A stretch of 64,000 bases of DNA, taken from the NCBI RefSeq assembly GCF_003428625.2, contig NZ_QVQT02000006.1, positions 62,001-126,000 on the forward strand, given 5' to 3'. Positions 10,192 through 19,758 of this stretch are shown here, piece by piece. The notes under the pieces were generated by a model. That model was not told the DNA's origin. It ran no database searches and worked only from the letters and a program-made list of their open reading frames with translations. The translations under genes were made by a program, and so were the position numbers. Numbering within the stretch: position 1 is the stretch's first letter; the number at the start of each line of letters is the position of its first letter. The stretch is from Paracidobacterium acidisoli (GTDB lineage: Bacteria; Acidobacteriota; Terriglobia; Terriglobales; Acidobacteriaceae).

Positions 10192-10323
10192 GCCCTGATT
10201 TTCCCGGAGGGATTTCAGGGACGCCAGCGATTCAACCAGAAATCTCTTCTCTCTGGCGAGATACCTGGAGGAGCGATCCGAGGGATGCGGTCTTTCCAGG
10301 TATCTGCGCCATCGAGAGACGTA

Positions 10324-13300
10324 TCAGAACTTCAGTTTCAGAGCCATCTGCAGGATTCGGGGAGACTGAGCGGAGCTGATCTGACCGAAGGTGCCATCCT
10401 GCTGTCCGTTATCAGGATTCTCGAAGTTGACGTTGTTGAAGATGTTATAGAACTCGGCACGGAACTCGTAGTTCACCCGTTCGGTAATGTTTCCGAGCTT
10501 CATGAGGGTCAGATCGGTATCGAAATACCGCGGACCGCGCATGGAGTTCTTGCCGATGTCGCCATAGGTATCGACTGCATTCTGTGTGAAGGCATTGGTA
10601 TCGAACCATTCATTGACCAGCGCAGCATGTGATCTTCCAGTGCTGAGCACGGCATGGCTGATGCTGGGCACGGTCAGGTCTGCGCGATCAGCTCCGATGG
10701 CCGACAGGGAGTTGTCGCTCCCGGAGAAGATGGTAAAGGGGAAACCGCTCTGCCAGCTGGTGATGGTGCTGAGATTCCAGCCATTGATGACCTGGCTGCC
10801 GATGCCTTTGATGGGCGCATGCGGAAAGGCATAATCGCCGGAGAAGCGGAATACCTTGCTCACATCGCCGGCATCCGGACCGTAGTCGAAGTAACGGCCG
10901 CAGGCGCAGGTGTTGGTGGCAAGTCCCCCGGGCTCTCCATTCGGGCCGTAATCATTGAGAGCATGCGACCAGGTGAAGTTGGTCCGGAAGGAGAGGCCGT
11001 AACCGATGCGCTTGATGGCTTCAATCTGGCCGGAGTTGTAATTGCTGTTCACCCCGGAGTTGATGGAGTTAACGAATCCATACAACGGATTAACACGTCG
11101 CTGTTGCGTGTTGTCTTCGGTAGGCGGGCCGTACTCAAATGTATAGCGTGCCGGATTGAGCTGGAGCAGACCCGCTTCCTGATCACCGGTGCCGCCGAGG
11201 TGGCTGGCACGATTGCCCACATACTGCGCGCGAATGAGCCATGAGCTGCCGATGCCCCGCTCGAGTGTGAGGTTGTAGCTCAGTATCTGCGGAAGACGGA
11301 AGTTCCGGTCAAAGATCTGCGTAAAGGAGATGTTCTGCGGGAAAGTTGCACTCGGCCCAGGGTTGGACGGCCCGAAGGAGCCTGGGAATGGATTCGCCAC
11401 ATGGGCATAACCGTAGGGATCAGTGAGGCTGGTGGACTGGATGTTGACGATCGGAGCGAAGGGCGGAACGCCGACCACATCCTCAAAGGCGACGACGTTG
11501 GGCGACTGGTAGTAGTAGCCTGCGCCACCGCGGACGCTGGTTTTGCCATCCTGCGTGAGCTGGTAGGCAAAGCCGAAGCGCGGGCCGACGTTGCCAAGGC
11601 TGTTATAGATCGAGGCTGCCGGACAGCCTGGATCATGATTGCTGCCACCAAAGATCAGACCGACAGGAGCATTGGGGAAGCGTGTGGATTTCGCTCCGGG
11701 AACGAAGCAGGCGACGCGCCCTTCGCTGTCGGTGTAAGGAACGAATGGATCCCAGCGAAGGCCGAAGCTGAGAGTCAGGCGCGGAGTAGCGTGCCAGTTA
11801 TCCTGGCCGAAGAAGCTCCACTCGTTTCCGGTGAAGTCGAGGTAGAGACCGCCGGCCTGAGTAAAGCTCGATACGGCTCCCAGCATGAAATCAGAGAGAT
11901 TATTGTTGCTGAGGTTATTGTCAAAGTCGAAGTTTCCGTCCGCCTGATACGTATTGCCCATCGGCGCGAAGATACGGCGGTATTCGCCACCGACCTGAAT
12001 CTCGTTCGTTCCGCGGATGAGAGTGAGGATCTCCCGATCGGATACGTCGCCGCGGTTCCAGCTTCCGGTCGAAGTTTGATCGCCGACCGTAAAGTCGTTT
12101 CCGCCTCCAACCTGCACGTTGAGCGTGGGCTTGAAGTTGGTAGGCTGGGCAATCATCGAGCCCGCCTGCGCAATGGTGAAGGGCGCAGCGGACTGCGTGA
12201 GACCGGTCTGGCTTGTCCATCCAAAGTAGCTGTTCAGCAGAATGTTCGAGGAGATGCTGTAAATATCGACAACGCTGACGTTCTTGAGGCCCAGGCTCTG
12301 CGGGGATTCAGGCGTACCCTCGAGGATGTTGCTTGCCGGCGGCAGCATGATGGGAACGTCATAGTGCAGCTGGAAGTAGTGACCGCTGATGTGGTGCTTG
12401 CCGAGGATGTAGTCGACCTTGGCAAGGTACTCATTCGTGTTCTGAATGGAAGGAGCCGCGTTGTAAAGGAGCTGATGAACACCGCCGGAAGGATCATTGG
12501 GCAGCGGAATCTCTTTGAGAATAAACAGCGCCGTGGGGTCGAAGGCTCTGGGGTCGATGACGTTGTTGCTGTCGAACTGCCAGGGAGAATTCTTATTGGG
12601 GTTGATGAGCTGCGTAGGCAGAAGATCGCTGAAATCACCGTTGCGCTCGGCCTGGGTGGGAACCTGTGAGATCTCACCGTTGGTTGCCGTGTTCTGACGG
12701 GTACCCTGATAAGAGCCGAAGTAGAAAAGCCTGCCCTTCAGAACCGGACCGCCGATGGTGCCGCCGAACTGATTCTGCTTGAGAGGATCGGGTGAAGTCG
12801 CGAAATAGTTCTTCGCATCCATGGCATAGTTGCGCAGATATTCGAAGACGTCGCCGTGGATCTGATCTGTGCCGGATTTGGTGACCACATTGGCGACGCC
12901 GCCGGTTGCGTTTCCATAGGCAGCGCTCATGTTGTCCGTCTGGACGTTGAACTCCTGCAGCGCATCGGGACTGGGGAACGGGAGATTGGTGTTGATGTAG
13001 CTGTCGTTATAGTCCACGCCATCGAGCAGGTAGTAGACTCCGTTTGCTCCGCCGCCGTTGACCTTGGCGTACTGCTCACCGGGAAGAACGCCGCCTTCGC
13101 AGTCGTTGCCGCAGTTCTGGTTCGAGACGTTAACAGCGCCAGGAACCAGGAAGACCAGCTGCTGGGCCTGACGTCCGTTCATGGGCAGGCTCTGCATGCT
13201 CTTTGAGTCGACGAGCTGCGTGATGGCGGCGTCGTCGGTGGTGACCTGATTGGCGCTGGCCTGCACGGTGACCTGCTGGCTGACCGCGCCCACCTGCAGG

Positions 13301-13677
13301 GAGACGTTCTGGCTGGCGGACTGACCGACGGTGAGGGTGATTCCCTTCTGCACGTAGGTCGTGAAGCCGTTCATCTCAACCGTGAGCTGGTACTGACCGA
13401 CCGGAAGGCTCGGGAAAAGATAATCGCCGGAGGCTCCCGTCTTCACGCTCTGCTTATAACCTGTGTCGACCTGTTCGACGGTGACGCTCGCACCCAGCAC
13501 CGCCGAACCGGTGTTATCGGTGACGATGCCGTTGAAGCGCGCCGTTGTGAACTGGGCGAATGCCGTCGCCGTACACAGAAGTGTCAGCAGCAGTGCAGAG
13601 AGGATGAATCTTCCTCCGACCTCCATGCCAAAGAAAGTCCGGAATGCTGCAGCCGCGTATTTTTTTGACTGTTTCAT
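10324..13677 (-). CDS. TonB-dependent receptor, Oar-like, with carboxypeptidase-regulatory N-domain
   Basis: This 1,117-residue outer-membrane receptor has a long signal peptide (hydrophobic core FILSALLLTLLCTATAFAQ, cleavage near residue 42). A carboxypeptidase-regulatory-like domain (~45-125: GIVTDNTGSAVLGASVTV, GDYLFPSLPVGQYQLTVEM) precedes the plug with YGNATGGVANVVTKSGTDQIHG and a barrel ending in KLKF. AAGGAGC eight bases before the ATG fixes the start. It is the first gene of an apparent leftward unit with the esterase and alpha-galactosidase, and is preceded by the oxidoreductase and LacI genes, so a galactoside or amino-sugar oligosaccharide is a plausible ligand. It is only distantly similar to the receptor at the window's left end. 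Confidence 0.9.
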   Translation of the reverse strand: MKQSKKYAAAAFRTFFGMEVGGRFILSALLLTLLCTATAFAQFTTARFNGIVTDNTGSAVLGASVTVEQVDTGYKQSVKTGASGDYLFPSLPVGQYQLTVEMNGFTTYVQKGITLTVGQSASQNVSLQVGAVSQQVTVQASANQVTTDDAAITQLVDSKSMQSLPMNGRQAQQLVFLVPGAVNVSNQNCGNDCEGGVLPGEQYAKVNGGGANGVYYLLDGVDYNDSYINTNLPFPSPDALQEFNVQTDNMSAAYGNATGGVANVVTKSGTDQIHGDVFEYLRNYAMDAKNYFATSPDPLKQNQFGGTIGGPVLKGRLFYFGSYQGTRQNTATNGEISQVPTQAERNGDFSDLLPTQLINPNKNSPWQFDSNNVIDPRAFDPTALFILKEIPLPNDPSGGVHQLLYNAAPSIQNTNEYLAKVDYILGKHHISGHYFQLHYDVPIMLPPASNILEGTPESPQSLGLKNVSVVDIYSISSNILLNSYFGWTSQTGLTQSAAPFTIAQAGSMIAQPTNFKPTLNVQVGGGNDFTVGDQTSTGSWNRGDVSDREILTLIRGTNEIQVGGEYRRIFAPMGNTYQADGNFDFDNNLSNNNLSDFMLGAVSSFTQAGGLYLDFTGNEWSFFGQDNWHATPRLTLSFGLRWDPFVPYTDSEGRVACFVPGAKSTRFPNAPVGLIFGGSNHDPGCPAASIYNSLGNVGPRFGFAYQLTQDGKTSVRGGAGYYYQSPNVVAFEDVVGVPPFAPIVNIQSTSLTDPYGYAHVANPFPGSFGPSNPGPSATFPQNISFTQIFDRNFRLPQILSYNLTLERGIGSSWLIRAQYVGNRASHLGGTGDQEAGLLQLNPARYTFEYGPPTEDNTQQRRVNPLYGFVNSINSGVNSNYNSGQIEAIKRIGYGLSFRTNFTWSHALNDYGPNGEPGGLATNTCACGRYFDYGPDAGDVSKVFRFSGDYAFPHAPIKGIGSQVINGWNLSTITSWQSGFPFTIFSGSDNSLSAIGADRADLTVPSISHAVLSTGRSHAALVNEWFDTNAFTQNAVDTYGDIGKNSMRGPRYFDTDLTLMKLGNITERVNYEFRAEFYNIFNNVNFENPDNGQQDGTFGQISSAQSPRILQMALKLKF

Positions 13678-13775
13678 TTGCGCTCCTTTGCCTCTGAATG
13701 ACCAAGAACCTGACGGTGACTGAACCGTTCGTAAACAATAGTTTTGATTTCTATCGTATTTGAATGTTTATGATC

Positions 13776-13801
13776 TTATTGTTTTCCTGTCAAGCGAAAA
13801 C
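13776..13801 (-). promoter_or_regulatory. Candidate promoter/operator of the TonB receptor-esterase-galactosidase unit
   Basis: On the minus strand a consensus TTGACA (13788-13793) lies inside an inverted repeat GTTTTC...GAAAAC (13781-13786 and 13796-13801), followed after about 17 bases by TAAACA. The repeat straddling the -35 box suggests repressor control. The GTTTTC next to TTGACA resembles the element before nagB. The rest of the gap 13678-13907 is AT-rich leader DNA. Confidence 0.5.
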
Positions 13802-13907
13802 TGGCCAGCTTATGCTGCTAAAACATTCTGTTTATGGGCCTGTCAAAGCAATTATGGGAACAGCGCCAGCGAAGCTGGTGTCCCATGGGATTTCGATCAG
13901 GAGCATT

Positions 13908-15329
13908 TCATAACTGATCGACGATCTCTTCGCGCGCAGCGTCCCAGTAAACACGCTTCCCGCTCCAGTAGGACTGGGTCGCCATGATGCACACGATGGA
14001 ATGCGAAAAGCCATGATCGACCGTGGCGTTCGGCTGTCTGCGATCGCGCATGCATTCGAGCCAGTTCACGAGGTGGACCACATCATCGTCGTCCGGCCCG
14101 AGAGATGAGGGTGCGGGCGCTCCGGGAACCTGCACGGTCGTGGCACCGTCTGCCGCAGGACCGGAGAGCAGCGGCGCCTGTTTGTAGACGGGGCCTGACT
14201 CCCAGGGATCGAATTCATCGCGGCCGCCTTCCTTCGTGGTGACGAAGAGCGATGCTCCTTCTCCGCCGTAGTTCTCGATGGTTCCCTCTCGGCCGCAGAT
14301 GCGCGAGAAGCTGCGGTAGCTGTTCCCGAAGGTGGTCTTGTAGGTGTAGAGAAAGCCGCCGGGATAGGTCGCCGCGGCCACGCAGGTGTCGGCGTTTTCG
14401 CGTCCGTCGTTCCAGACAAAGATGCCGCCGTTGGCGGTCATGCTGACGGGGTGCGTTTCGTCGGTCCAGAGGTGGACGAGATCGCTGCCGTGGCTCAGCC
14501 ACTGATCGAAGATGCCGGAGGAGAATTCCTTGTAGAGACGGAACTCAAGATAGACGTGCGGATCGAAGGGCCGGTCGGGCCTGCCGAGGAGCCAGCGCTT
14601 CCAGTCGGTGTCCTCTTCGCGGAGCTGCGATTTGCGGCCGTAGAGCCAGCTCTTCCACTCCATCGCCTCGTCCTTCAGCATTTCGCGCGAGATGCCTGTG
14701 TCGTAGGGAACGAAGCGCCAGCGCTCTTCGTTGACGTTCCACTCCTGCTCGATGTGGACGACTTTGCCGATTTTGCCGGAGCGGATGATCTCCTTCACGG
14801 CAAGCGGATAGGGCTGGCTGCGGTGCTGGGTGCCCATCTGCACGATCTGCTTCGAGGCCTTCACCGTGTCGCGCGCCTCTTTTGCTTCGGAGAGCACATT
14901 GGCGAAGGGCTTCTCCACGTAGCAGTCTTTGCCGGCGCGAACGACTTCGGTACAGAGCTTTGCATGCTGGAAGTCGCCGGTGGCGATCATCACGCCGTCG
15001 ATGTCCTTGCGCGCCAGCATGTCTTCGGAGTACTTGTACGCTTTCGGATCGGTGCCGAAGGCCTTCTTCACCTGAGCGGCGCGGCGGTCTCGCGCCATGC
15101 TCCACAGATCGCAGACGGCGACGGTCTCGACCGGAAGCTGCTTCGATGCAAGCTGGACCATGTGCACGTGTCCTTCGCTACGGTCGCCGCAGCCGAGCTG
15201 CCCCAGACGAATCCGGTCATTGGCTCCGAGAATCCGCGCATAGGAGCGCGCGTCCATGCCGGCAGCCACCAGCAGGCCTCCGGTTCCCTTCAGGAATGCT
15301 CTGCGATCGATTCCGTCTGTGCCGCTCAT
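13908..15329 (-). CDS. Tat-exported Gfo/Idh/MocA family oxidoreductase (paralog 1)
   Basis: This 473-residue NAD(P)-dependent oxidoreductase-fold protein starts with a twin-arginine signal (DRRAFLKGTGGLLVAAGM), so it is exported folded with its cofactor. The Rossmann part has LGQLGCGDRSEGH (~42-54) and VAVCDLW. The family's EKP motif is present as CYVEKPFA (~135-142), followed by QMGTQHRSQPY, and a substrate domain with EEDTDWKRWLLGRPDRPFDPH. It closely resembles the protein at 16794-18224. Families of this type oxidise or dehydrate sugars, and one branch (GH109) acts as an alpha-N-acetylgalactosaminidase through transient oxidation. A GH109 role is possible but the sequence does not prove it. 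Confidence 0.85.
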   Translation of the reverse strand: MSGTDGIDRRAFLKGTGGLLVAAGMDARSYARILGANDRIRLGQLGCGDRSEGHVHMVQLASKQLPVETVAVCDLWSMARDRRAAQVKKAFGTDPKAYKYSEDMLARKDIDGVMIATGDFQHAKLCTEVVRAGKDCYVEKPFANVLSEAKEARDTVKASKQIVQMGTQHRSQPYPLAVKEIIRSGKIGKVVHIEQEWNVNEERWRFVPYDTGISREMLKDEAMEWKSWLYGRKSQLREEDTDWKRWLLGRPDRPFDPHVYLEFRLYKEFSSGIFDQWLSHGSDLVHLWTDETHPVSMTANGGIFVWNDGRENADTCVAAATYPGGFLYTYKTTFGNSYRSFSRICGREGTIENYGGEGASLFVTTKEGGRDEFDPWESGPVYKQAPLLSGPAADGATTVQVPGAPAPSSLGPDDDDVVHLVNWLECMRDRRQPNATVDHGFSHSIVCIMATQSYWSGKRVYWDAAREEIVDQL

Positions 15330-15480
15330 CCATATCCTCCTGTATTTTGTCCAGACGCCGGCTGGCCGGTTTGTCTTCCTGTGGTGAGGTGCGAGTCGAC
15401 AGAGATCTGCGGCAGCCGCTCCCCATAGTGCAGAAAGCGCGCTTCCCTTTTCTTTCCTTGTCGATCAATTGCGAAACTAA

Positions 15481-15510
15481 AACATACTCCTAAATACACT
15501 CCGCTATCAA
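15481..15510 (-). promoter_or_regulatory. Candidate sigma70-type promoter of oxidoreductase paralog 1
   Basis: Reading the minus strand, TTGATA (15505-15510) is followed after 18 bases by TATGTT (15481-15486), about 150 bp before the ATG at 15329. A GTTTTAGTTTCGC stretch just downstream could be an operator half-site. Positions were read by eye only. Confidence 0.4.
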
Positions 15511-15563
15511 ACGGCTCCCCAGCAGGAGCCACGGTATCGCATCAGAAACGAACGGGGCCGCAT

Positions 15564-15583
15564 CACCCGCTTTTCGGCGGGTG
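15564..15583 (-). terminator. Hairpin just past the LacI regulator gene
   Basis: CACCCGC and GCGGGTG form a 7-bp stem with a 6-base loop, starting seven bases after the LacI stop codon. There is no strong T tract on the minus strand, so it may be a weak terminator or an mRNA end-protecting stem. Confidence 0.4.
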
Positions 15584-15589
15584 GATGGT

Positions 15590-16699
15590 TTATCGAACAG
15601 ACTGGCGGACCGCGCCGACCCTCGAAGCAGCGCGAACCGGCGGCTCAGCCGGAGCACACGACTCCCGCGGGATGAATTCCGTCGGAATCGTTATGGACTG
15701 GGGGCCCTGACCGGGCTTCGTGATCCGGTTGAGGGCGAGGTCGACCAGCCGTTTGCCGATCTGTTCGGGAAATTCGCGCGTCGTGCTCAGAGCCGGCGTA
15801 AGCAGCGTGCTGACGGTATCGTCGCAGCCGATCACGCTTACGTCCTGAGGAACGCGGAGGCCTTTTTCCCTCAGCGCCTTGTAGACTCCGTGCGCCGTGA
15901 AATCATTGCCGGCAAGAATTGCCGTTACCGGCTCATTGCGCGCCAGCAGCGACTTGGTCGCGAGATATCCGCTTTCCGCGTCGTCGGCCGATTCGGTGCT
16001 GCTCTGGCAGGGCTCAAGGCCGGCGGACTGCATGGCGTTCCGGTAGCCCTGAAAGCAGCGGGCAAACCACGGAAGCCGGGTGGTGCCGACAAACCAGATG
16101 TGGCGGTGGCCAAGCTGGAGAAGGTATTGCGTGGCCTCGAAGCCTCCCTGCGTGTCGTCGACAAAGACCACGTCGTGCTTCATCAGCTCCGGCTGGCTGC
16201 CGATGGCGTTGTTGCCCAGGACGACGGCGGGGATGTTCCGGTGGTCGAGCAGCTTGAGCAGCTCGACGGAGTTTGTGCCGGCAAGAATGACGGCGCGGAC
16301 CAGATCGTGGCGCTGGATGACCTTCGGCAGATGCAGCTCTGTCCACGAGGCCTGCAGCGGGTAATGAAACGAAAGATAGAGGACATCCCAGCCGCTGGCC
16401 GCGCACTGCGCCTCGGCGCCGCCGAGAATGCGCGAGTGAAAGGCGTGCAGCATGGCGCGGTTGCTGAGCAGAAAGGCGAGCGTCTTGTTCTGGTTCCGCT
16501 GACCGGGGTCGACGCCGAGTCTTTCCGCATGCGCCCAGACCGTCTTTTGTATCTCGCGGTCGACGCGGTTGTTTCCGCTCAGAACACGCGAGACGGTTGC
16601 GATGCTGACGTTGGCTGCAGCCGCGATCTCGCGGAGCCCGACTTTGCTCTTTCGGGGAGCGGTTTTAGCGGCGGCGTTCTCAGTGGACTTTTTGACCAT
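15590..16699 (-). CDS. LacI-family transcriptional regulator
   Basis: This is a 369-residue repressor. The helix-turn-helix lies at ~residues 20-45 (VGLREIAAAANVSIATVSRVLSG, the LacI signature) with the hinge region after it (NRVDREIQKTVWAHAERLGVDP). The remainder is a periplasmic-binding-protein-like sensor domain (AVILAGTNSVELLKLL, VVLGNNAIGSQPELMKHDVVFVDDTQGG, ILAGNDFTAHGVYKALREKGLRVPQDVSVIGCDD). It sits between the two paralogous oxidoreductase genes, so it is the best local candidate for controlling the glycan cluster in response to a sugar. The target operators are not known; the GTTTTC-containing elements before nagB and the TonB gene are candidates. Confidence 0.92.
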   Translation of the reverse strand: MVKKSTENAAAKTAPRKSKVGLREIAAAANVSIATVSRVLSGNNRVDREIQKTVWAHAERLGVDPGQRNQNKTLAFLLSNRAMLHAFHSRILGGAEAQCAASGWDVLYLSFHYPLQASWTELHLPKVIQRHDLVRAVILAGTNSVELLKLLDHRNIPAVVLGNNAIGSQPELMKHDVVFVDDTQGGFEATQYLLQLGHRHIWFVGTTRLPWFARCFQGYRNAMQSAGLEPCQSSTESADDAESGYLATKSLLARNEPVTAILAGNDFTAHGVYKALREKGLRVPQDVSVIGCDDTVSTLLTPALSTTREFPEQIGKRLVDLALNRITKPGQGPQSITIPTEFIPRESCAPAEPPVRAASRVGAVRQSVR

Positions 16700-16793
16700 G
16701 ATTACTCGTTACAGGAAAGCATTGCAGCGAACCCGCGGCCGATGCAAACGGGAAAAGGTCGCGGGCTGCCGCTGTTGTACATTCTTCAAACCT

Positions 16794-18224
16794 CTAAGCC
16801 TGACCAGCCACGGGAGCGTCGACAATCTCCTCGGTCTGCGGATTCCAGTAGAGACGTTTGCCGCCCCAGTAGGACTGCGCTGCCATGATGCAGACGAGCG
16901 AGTGCGCGAAGCCGTGATCGACATTTGCATTGGGCTCTTTGCGCTGCCGCATGGCATCGAGCCAGTTGGTCAGATGGACGATGCTGTCATCATCCGGCCC
17001 GCGCGTATCCGGCGGACGGGCTCCTTCCACGTGAATGATCTCTTCCTGATCGTTCGGCGGCGCGGTGATCGGCAGGCCGGACCGTTTGACCGAGCCACCG
17101 TATTCGTCTCTTCCGCCTTCGCTGCTCACCGTAAACAGCGATGCGCCTTCGCCGCCGTAGTTCGCAATGGTTCCGTCACGGCCCTGGATTCTGGAGAAGC
17201 TGCGAAAGCTGTTGCCGAAGATGGTTTTGTACGTATACAGAAAGCCTTTGGGATAAGTCACAGCGGCGACGCAGGTGTCGGCGTTCTGACGGCCATCTTT
17301 CCAGGCATAGACGCCGCCTGTGGCCATCACGCTCTCCGGATAGAGCTCATCGGCCCAGAGATGGACGAGGTCGCTGCCGTGGCTCATCCACTGATCGAAG
17401 ATGCCGGAGGAGTAATCCTTATATAGGCGAAACTCGAGATAGACGTGAGGATCGAAGGGCCGGTCGGGCTTGCCGAGAAGCCAGCGCTTCCAGTCGGTGT
17501 CCTCTTCGCGCAGCTTCGACTGCCGGTCGAGGAGCCACTGCTTCCACTGCAGGTTACGGTCCTGTTCCATCTCCGGCGAGTTGCCTGTATCCATGTCGAC
17601 GAAGCGCCAGCGCTCTTCGTTGACGTTCCACTCCTGCTCGATATGCACGATTTGCCCGATGCGTCCGGAGCGGATCACGTCGCGGACGGCGAGGTTGTAG
17701 GGCTCGCTGCGATGCTGCGTACCCATCTGCACGACCTGCTTTGAAGCCTTTACCAGATCGCGCGTCTCTTTCGCCTCGGACAGAACGTTGGCGAAGGGCT
17801 TCTCGACGTAGCAATCCTTGCCGGCGCGGACGACCTCGGCGCAGAGCTTTGCGTGCTGGAAGTCGCCGGTCGCAATCATGACGCCGTCGATATCATTCCG
17901 GCTCAGCATTTCTTCGGAATATTTGTACTGCTTCGGATCGAGATTGAAAGCCTCCTTCACCTGCGCAGCGCGACGATCGCGCGCGAGGCTCCAGAGATCG
18001 CAGATGGCGATGGTCTCCACCGGAGTGGTCTGCGAGGCGACCTTCACCATGTGGATGTGCCCATGACTGCGCGAGCCGCAGCCGAGCTGCCCGAGGCGGA
18101 TGCGATCATTCGCGCCGACGATTCGGGCGTAGGACCGCGCGCTCATGCCCGCTACCAGCATGGCACCGCCGGCCTGCTTCATAAAAGTTCTGCGACTGGT
18201 TCCGCCGGATTCCTGATCTGTCAC
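16794..18224 (-). CDS. Tat-exported Gfo/Idh/MocA family oxidoreductase (paralog 2)
   Basis: The 476-residue protein is a close paralog of the one at 13908-15329, alignable over its whole length (for example GANDRIRLGQLGCG, CYVEKPFANVLSEAKE and RFDPH-type substrate-domain motifs). The Tat signal is SRRTFMKQAGGAMLVAGM. The Rossmann core is near residues 40-70, the EKP motif near 137 and QMGTQHRSEPY after it. It lies 78 bp downstream of the amidohydrolase gene, and both probably share a transcript. Two paralogs in one locus may act on successive steps or on alternative sugars. The catalytic activity is inferred from family only. Confidence 0.85.
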   Translation of the reverse strand: MTDQESGGTSRRTFMKQAGGAMLVAGMSARSYARIVGANDRIRLGQLGCGSRSHGHIHMVKVASQTTPVETIAICDLWSLARDRRAAQVKEAFNLDPKQYKYSEEMLSRNDIDGVMIATGDFQHAKLCAEVVRAGKDCYVEKPFANVLSEAKETRDLVKASKQVVQMGTQHRSEPYNLAVRDVIRSGRIGQIVHIEQEWNVNEERWRFVDMDTGNSPEMEQDRNLQWKQWLLDRQSKLREEDTDWKRWLLGKPDRPFDPHVYLEFRLYKDYSSGIFDQWMSHGSDLVHLWADELYPESVMATGGVYAWKDGRQNADTCVAAVTYPKGFLYTYKTIFGNSFRSFSRIQGRDGTIANYGGEGASLFTVSSEGGRDEYGGSVKRSGLPITAPPNDQEEIIHVEGARPPDTRGPDDDSIVHLTNWLDAMRQRKEPNANVDHGFAHSLVCIMAAQSYWGGKRLYWNPQTEEIVDAPVAGQA

Positions 18225-18302
18225 AGCTCGCTCCGTTTCCGTTCGAGAGTTGAAGATTGCACGCCGTTACCGGCGTGCAGATGAGCCATACAACACGGCC
18301 TG

Positions 18303-19445
18303 CTACTGCTGCTGCCCGGCGTCGATTCCAGGGAACCACTGCACGGCATTGTCGTGGTAGAGCTTGCGCAGAATCGGCAGCGGCAGACCGAGCCCCTGCA
18401 CCTGCTTACCGCGATACTCGATGTTGTCCGTCGTCGCCAGATAGCGCCAGTCGACCGCGTAGCCGCGCTCAAGGTGCGGCACCTCTTTCGCCGCGTCGGC
18501 GTTCGCAGGCAGCTCGTCGTCGGTCGCGTAGATGATGCGGTCCTGATATTTGGTGATGAACGCGATCATCGTATCTCTGGGCTGCATGACAAAGTACGGC
18601 ATGCGGGCCGCGAGATCGACGGCGAAGTTGGGATAGCGGTCGAGATGCTGACCGATCTGATCGAGGTTCCTCTCCATGCTGCCGAGGTGCGCGCCCACGA
18701 CGCGGAGCTTCGGATTTTTCTCAAGCAGACGATCGCGCGCAAGAAGGATAGTGGCCTTCGAGGGGATGCCGGGCTTGTTGTACATGTACCACTCGGGATG
18801 CTCCATGTAATAGGAGTAATCCGGCGACTGCGGGTTCGGCGCCTCCCAGATGGAGTCGGGGTCGGCGACGTGCGCGATGAGCGTCTTGTGATGCGCGGCG
18901 ATGTCCTGGTAGATCGGCTCAAAGACGGGATCGTCCGGCAGCAGATACCTTCCCTTCGAATCCTTCACCTGCTCGCCGATGTTCTTCCAGATTTTCACGG
19001 CAATCGCGCCGCGATCGAAGCCGTTGTTGAGATCGGCGCTGACCTTTCTGGCAAAGCCCGGCTCGTTATACACAAACGGATTGAAGGTATCGCAGAGGCT
19101 GGCGTGTCCGTTGCTGGCGGCGACAAAGGCCCAGGCGTCGCTCCGTTCCGTGTCGAGAGCCTTCTGATCGGGCGTCTCGGTAACGAGGATGTCGAGGATG
19201 TGGAGATTCAGCCGGTCGAGCATGGCCAGCATCTGCGGCGCGCTCTGGTAGATATGCGTGTGCGTGTCGATGGGACGCAGGGCTTTGAACTGCGCGAGCT
19301 CGGCATCGGTGAAGGAGGCGCCGGTCGGCTCATCGGACTGCGACGGCGGAGTGGCAGAGGACGCCTGTTGCGGCTGGCGGTGGTCGCGGCACCCGATCAC
19401 CGCACAGAGCAGAACAGCAGTCAGCAGGAATGGTCTTCTTGTCAC
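18303..19445 (-). CDS. Amidohydrolase-family (PF04909-like) lipoprotein
   Basis: This TIM-barrel metal-dependent hydrolase of 380 residues has the metal-binding HxH as IDTHTHIYQ (~residue 61) and later barrel motifs (IAHVAD, RVVGAHLGSME, IIYATDDELP). I start it at the GTG 19445: GAGAGGGG lies about nine bases upstream and the product then begins VTRRPFLLTAVLLCAVIGC, a lipoprotein signal with lipobox VIGC. A longer in-frame ATG at 19574 would instead translate the promoter region and one copy of the 30-bp repeat. It is probably anchored in the envelope and acts on a lactone or amide made by the neighbouring oxidoreductases, but the substrate is unknown. Confidence 0.78.
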   Translation of the reverse strand: MTRRPFLLTAVLLCAVIGCRDHRQPQQASSATPPSQSDEPTGASFTDAELAQFKALRPIDTHTHIYQSAPQMLAMLDRLNLHILDILVTETPDQKALDTERSDAWAFVAASNGHASLCDTFNPFVYNEPGFARKVSADLNNGFDRGAIAVKIWKNIGEQVKDSKGRYLLPDDPVFEPIYQDIAAHHKTLIAHVADPDSIWEAPNPQSPDYSYYMEHPEWYMYNKPGIPSKATILLARDRLLEKNPKLRVVGAHLGSMERNLDQIGQHLDRYPNFAVDLAARMPYFVMQPRDTMIAFITKYQDRIIYATDDELPANADAAKEVPHLERGYAVDWRYLATTDNIEYRGKQVQGLGLPLPILRKLYHDNAVQWFPGIDAGQQQ

Positions 19446-19563
19446 TGAGACGACCCCTCTCGTGGATTTTTCAGAGTTTGCATTCTTCGTAAATCGCGCT
19501 GCGCTTTTCGCATTGCCGCGAAGAATAAGAAGGAGTGTCACTCGTAAAATCGCGCTCGTCAAC

Positions 19564-19593
19564 ATAATTTTCACGGTGATAAGAAAGTTTTCT
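19564..19593. repeat. 30-bp regulatory direct repeat, copy A
   Basis: This runs ATAATTTTCAC-G-GT-GA-TAAGAAAGTTTTCT. It matches copy B at 19759-19788 in 27 of 30 positions. It lies about 120 bp upstream of the amidohydrolase start, next to a minus-strand TTGACG. The core AGAAA-GT-TTTCT is a near-palindrome, as expected for a repressor site. The rest of the 19446-19976 gap holds copy B, a promoter and the nagB leader; no gene was seen. Confidence 0.7.
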
Positions 19594-19758
19594 CAGCTAT
19601 ATCGATTTAATAGCGGCAACGGAAAACTCCGAGCCGATGCGGTTACACCGCGCAAAGCAGCCACGATCGCTGCTCGCATGCCACTGCGAAGAGCGCCGGA
19701 GATTTTTATCCGCTCCCGGCGGGGACGCGATGCATGGTGTTTCGTGGCCGCATCCTGG

